6,838 nt of DNA from a bacterium (GTDB lineage Bacteria > Actinomycetota > Acidimicrobiia > Acidimicrobiales > CATQHL01): contig JAPONU010000234.1 of NCBI GenBank assembly GCA_026713745.1, positions 1-6,838 of the forward strand. Reading direction: 5' to 3'. A model generated the notes under the pieces. That model was not told the DNA's origin. It saw nothing but the letters and a program-made list of their open reading frames with translations, and searched no databases. The translations under genes were made by a program, and so were the position numbers. Shown in pieces: positions 6,051 to 6,838 of this stretch; position 1 is the first letter of the stretch, and each line of letters opens with the position of its first letter.

Positions 6051-6838
6051 CCGACCTCCAGAGCTACCCCCCGCACGAGACCTGGCACGACGTCACCTCG
6101 CTCGATGCCAAGGCCTGGCCCCGGCGCGAGGAACACCACCACACCCTCGTGCCCACGACCTGCTTCAACTGTGAGGCGGCCTGCGGGTTGGTGTGCCACG
6201 TCAACCACGACACCGGACGCATCGACCGCGTCGAGGGCAACCCGCTGCATCCGGCCAGCCGGGGCCGCAACTGCGCCAAGGGCCCGGCCACGCTCAACCA
6301 GATCGACGACCACGAACGCATCCTGTACCCGCTGCGGCGAGTGGGGGAGCGGGGCGCCGGTCAGTGGGAGCGGGTGAGCTGGGGCGAGGCCCTCGACGAC
6401 ATCGGCGGGCGCATCCGAACCGCCATCGCCGAGGACCGGCACAACGAGGTCATGTACCACGTGGGCCGTCCCGGTGAGGACGGCTACGCCGAGAGGGTGC
6501 TGCAGTGCTGGGGGGTGGACGGCCACAACAGCCACACCAACATCTGCAGCTCCAACGCCCGCATCGGCTACCAGAGCTGGATGGGTCACGACCGCCCGTC
6601 GTCGGACTTCGCCAACGCCGAGGTGATTTTCCTCATCTCGTCGCACCTGGAGTCGGGCCACTACTTCAACCCCCACGCCCAGCGGATCATCGAAGCTCAG
6701 GGGAAGGGCGCGACGATCATCTGCGTCGACCCCCGGCTCTCCAACACCGGCGCCAAGGCCGACCACTGGCTGCCCGCATGGCCCGGCACCGAGCCTTTCC
6801 TGCTGCTGGCCATAGCCCGGCTGCTGGTGCTCAACGGC
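6047..6838 (+). CDS. Molybdopterin (bis-MGD) oxidoreductase catalytic subunit, SoeA-like, 5' part
   Basis: The first 264 codons are present and the gene runs off the window; family members are usually 700-1000 residues. ATG 6047 gives a start about 38 residues before the first cysteine motif. Features in order: a [4Fe-4S] motif C39-x2-C42-x3-C46 with C76 in GRNCAKG (K78 is the conserved lysine of the electron path); WGEALDDIG (112-120); then HTNICSSNARIGYQSWMG (163-180), where C167 is the probable molybdenum ligand, as in Psr/Phs/Nap/Soe-type enzymes. SSHLESGHYFNPHAQRII (198-215) and CVDPRLSNTGAKADHWLP (226-243) are typical cofactor-binding segments. There is no twin-arginine signal: RR at 26-27 lacks the S/T-RRxFLK context and a hydrophobic stretch. 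A cytoplasmic location is therefore predicted, as for SoeA and unlike PsrA/DmsA/TtrA. With the fused Fe-S/anchor protein it would form a membrane complex. Sulfite:quinone oxidation is my favoured role by context; the molybdoenzyme class itself is certain. Confidence 0.9.
   Translation, partial: MTDLQSYPPHETWHDVTSLDAKAWPRREEHHHTLVPTTCFNCEAACGLVCHVNHDTGRIDRVEGNPLHPASRGRNCAKGPATLNQIDDHERILYPLRRVGERGAGQWERVSWGEALDDIGGRIRTAIAEDRHNEVMYHVGRPGEDGYAERVLQCWGVDGHNSHTNICSSNARIGYQSWMGHDRPSSDFANAEVIFLISSHLESGHYFNPHAQRIIEAQGKGATIICVDPRLSNTGAKADHWLPAWPGTEPFLLLAIARLLVLNG

Noticed and set aside
5846..6766. 306-codon minus-strand open frame opposite the molybdoenzyme gene
   Set aside because: Val/Gly/Ala-rich translation without recognisable motifs; the plus strand has a clear molybdoenzyme reading.
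1..6838. CRISPR arrays, tRNA or rRNA genes, insertion sequences
   Set aside because: I saw no regularly spaced repeats, cloverleaf-like sequences, rRNA motifs, transposase motifs or terminal inverted repeats.

Overview
The window is a high-GC, densely packed bacterial segment in which every convincing gene lies on the + strand. Strong G+C bias at third codon positions, GTG and TTG starts and long antisense open frames suit a high-GC lineage. An actinobacterium, perhaps marine or host-associated, is my guess from the protein style, but the sequence alone does not settle the taxonomy.

Layout. (1) Positions 1-146 hold the 3' end of a periplasmic/lipoprotein substrate-binding protein of the taurine/sulfonate/nitrate ABC class. 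A GC-rich hairpin (160-197) and a small inverted repeat (257-273) separate it from the next gene. (2) 288-1715 encodes a TauB/SsuB-type ATPase with an unusual N-terminal membrane domain of about five hydrophobic segments. (3) 1774-2775 encodes a TauC/SsuC-type permease with an extra loop of about 55 residues after its first helix. (4) 2772-3788 encodes phosphate acetyltransferase (pta), starting at a TTG that overlaps the permease stop. (5) 3785-4408 encodes a TetR-family regulator. (6) 4405-5919 encodes a fusion of a four-cluster [4Fe-4S] subunit with an NrfD/DmsC-like membrane anchor. (7) A short spacer carries a REP-like palindromic repeat inside a possible 38-codon leader ORF (5934-6050). 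(8) 6047 to the window end encodes the N-terminal part of a molybdopterin (bis-MGD) oxidoreductase resembling SoeA, with no Tat signal.

How it may work together (inference). Import of an organosulfonate such as taurine, Pta converting acetyl phosphate to acetyl-CoA, and a cytoplasm-facing Mo/Fe-S membrane oxidoreductase match the two products of sulfoacetaldehyde acetyltransferase (Xsc): acetyl phosphate and sulfite. The locus therefore looks like a dissimilatory sulfonate (taurine-type) degradation island with a SoeABC-like sulfite dehydrogenase. Its B and C subunits are fused and encoded before A. Xsc and the deaminating enzymes are not in the window, so this is a prediction. Four successive four-base overlaps of the form NTGA suggest translational coupling through most of the array.
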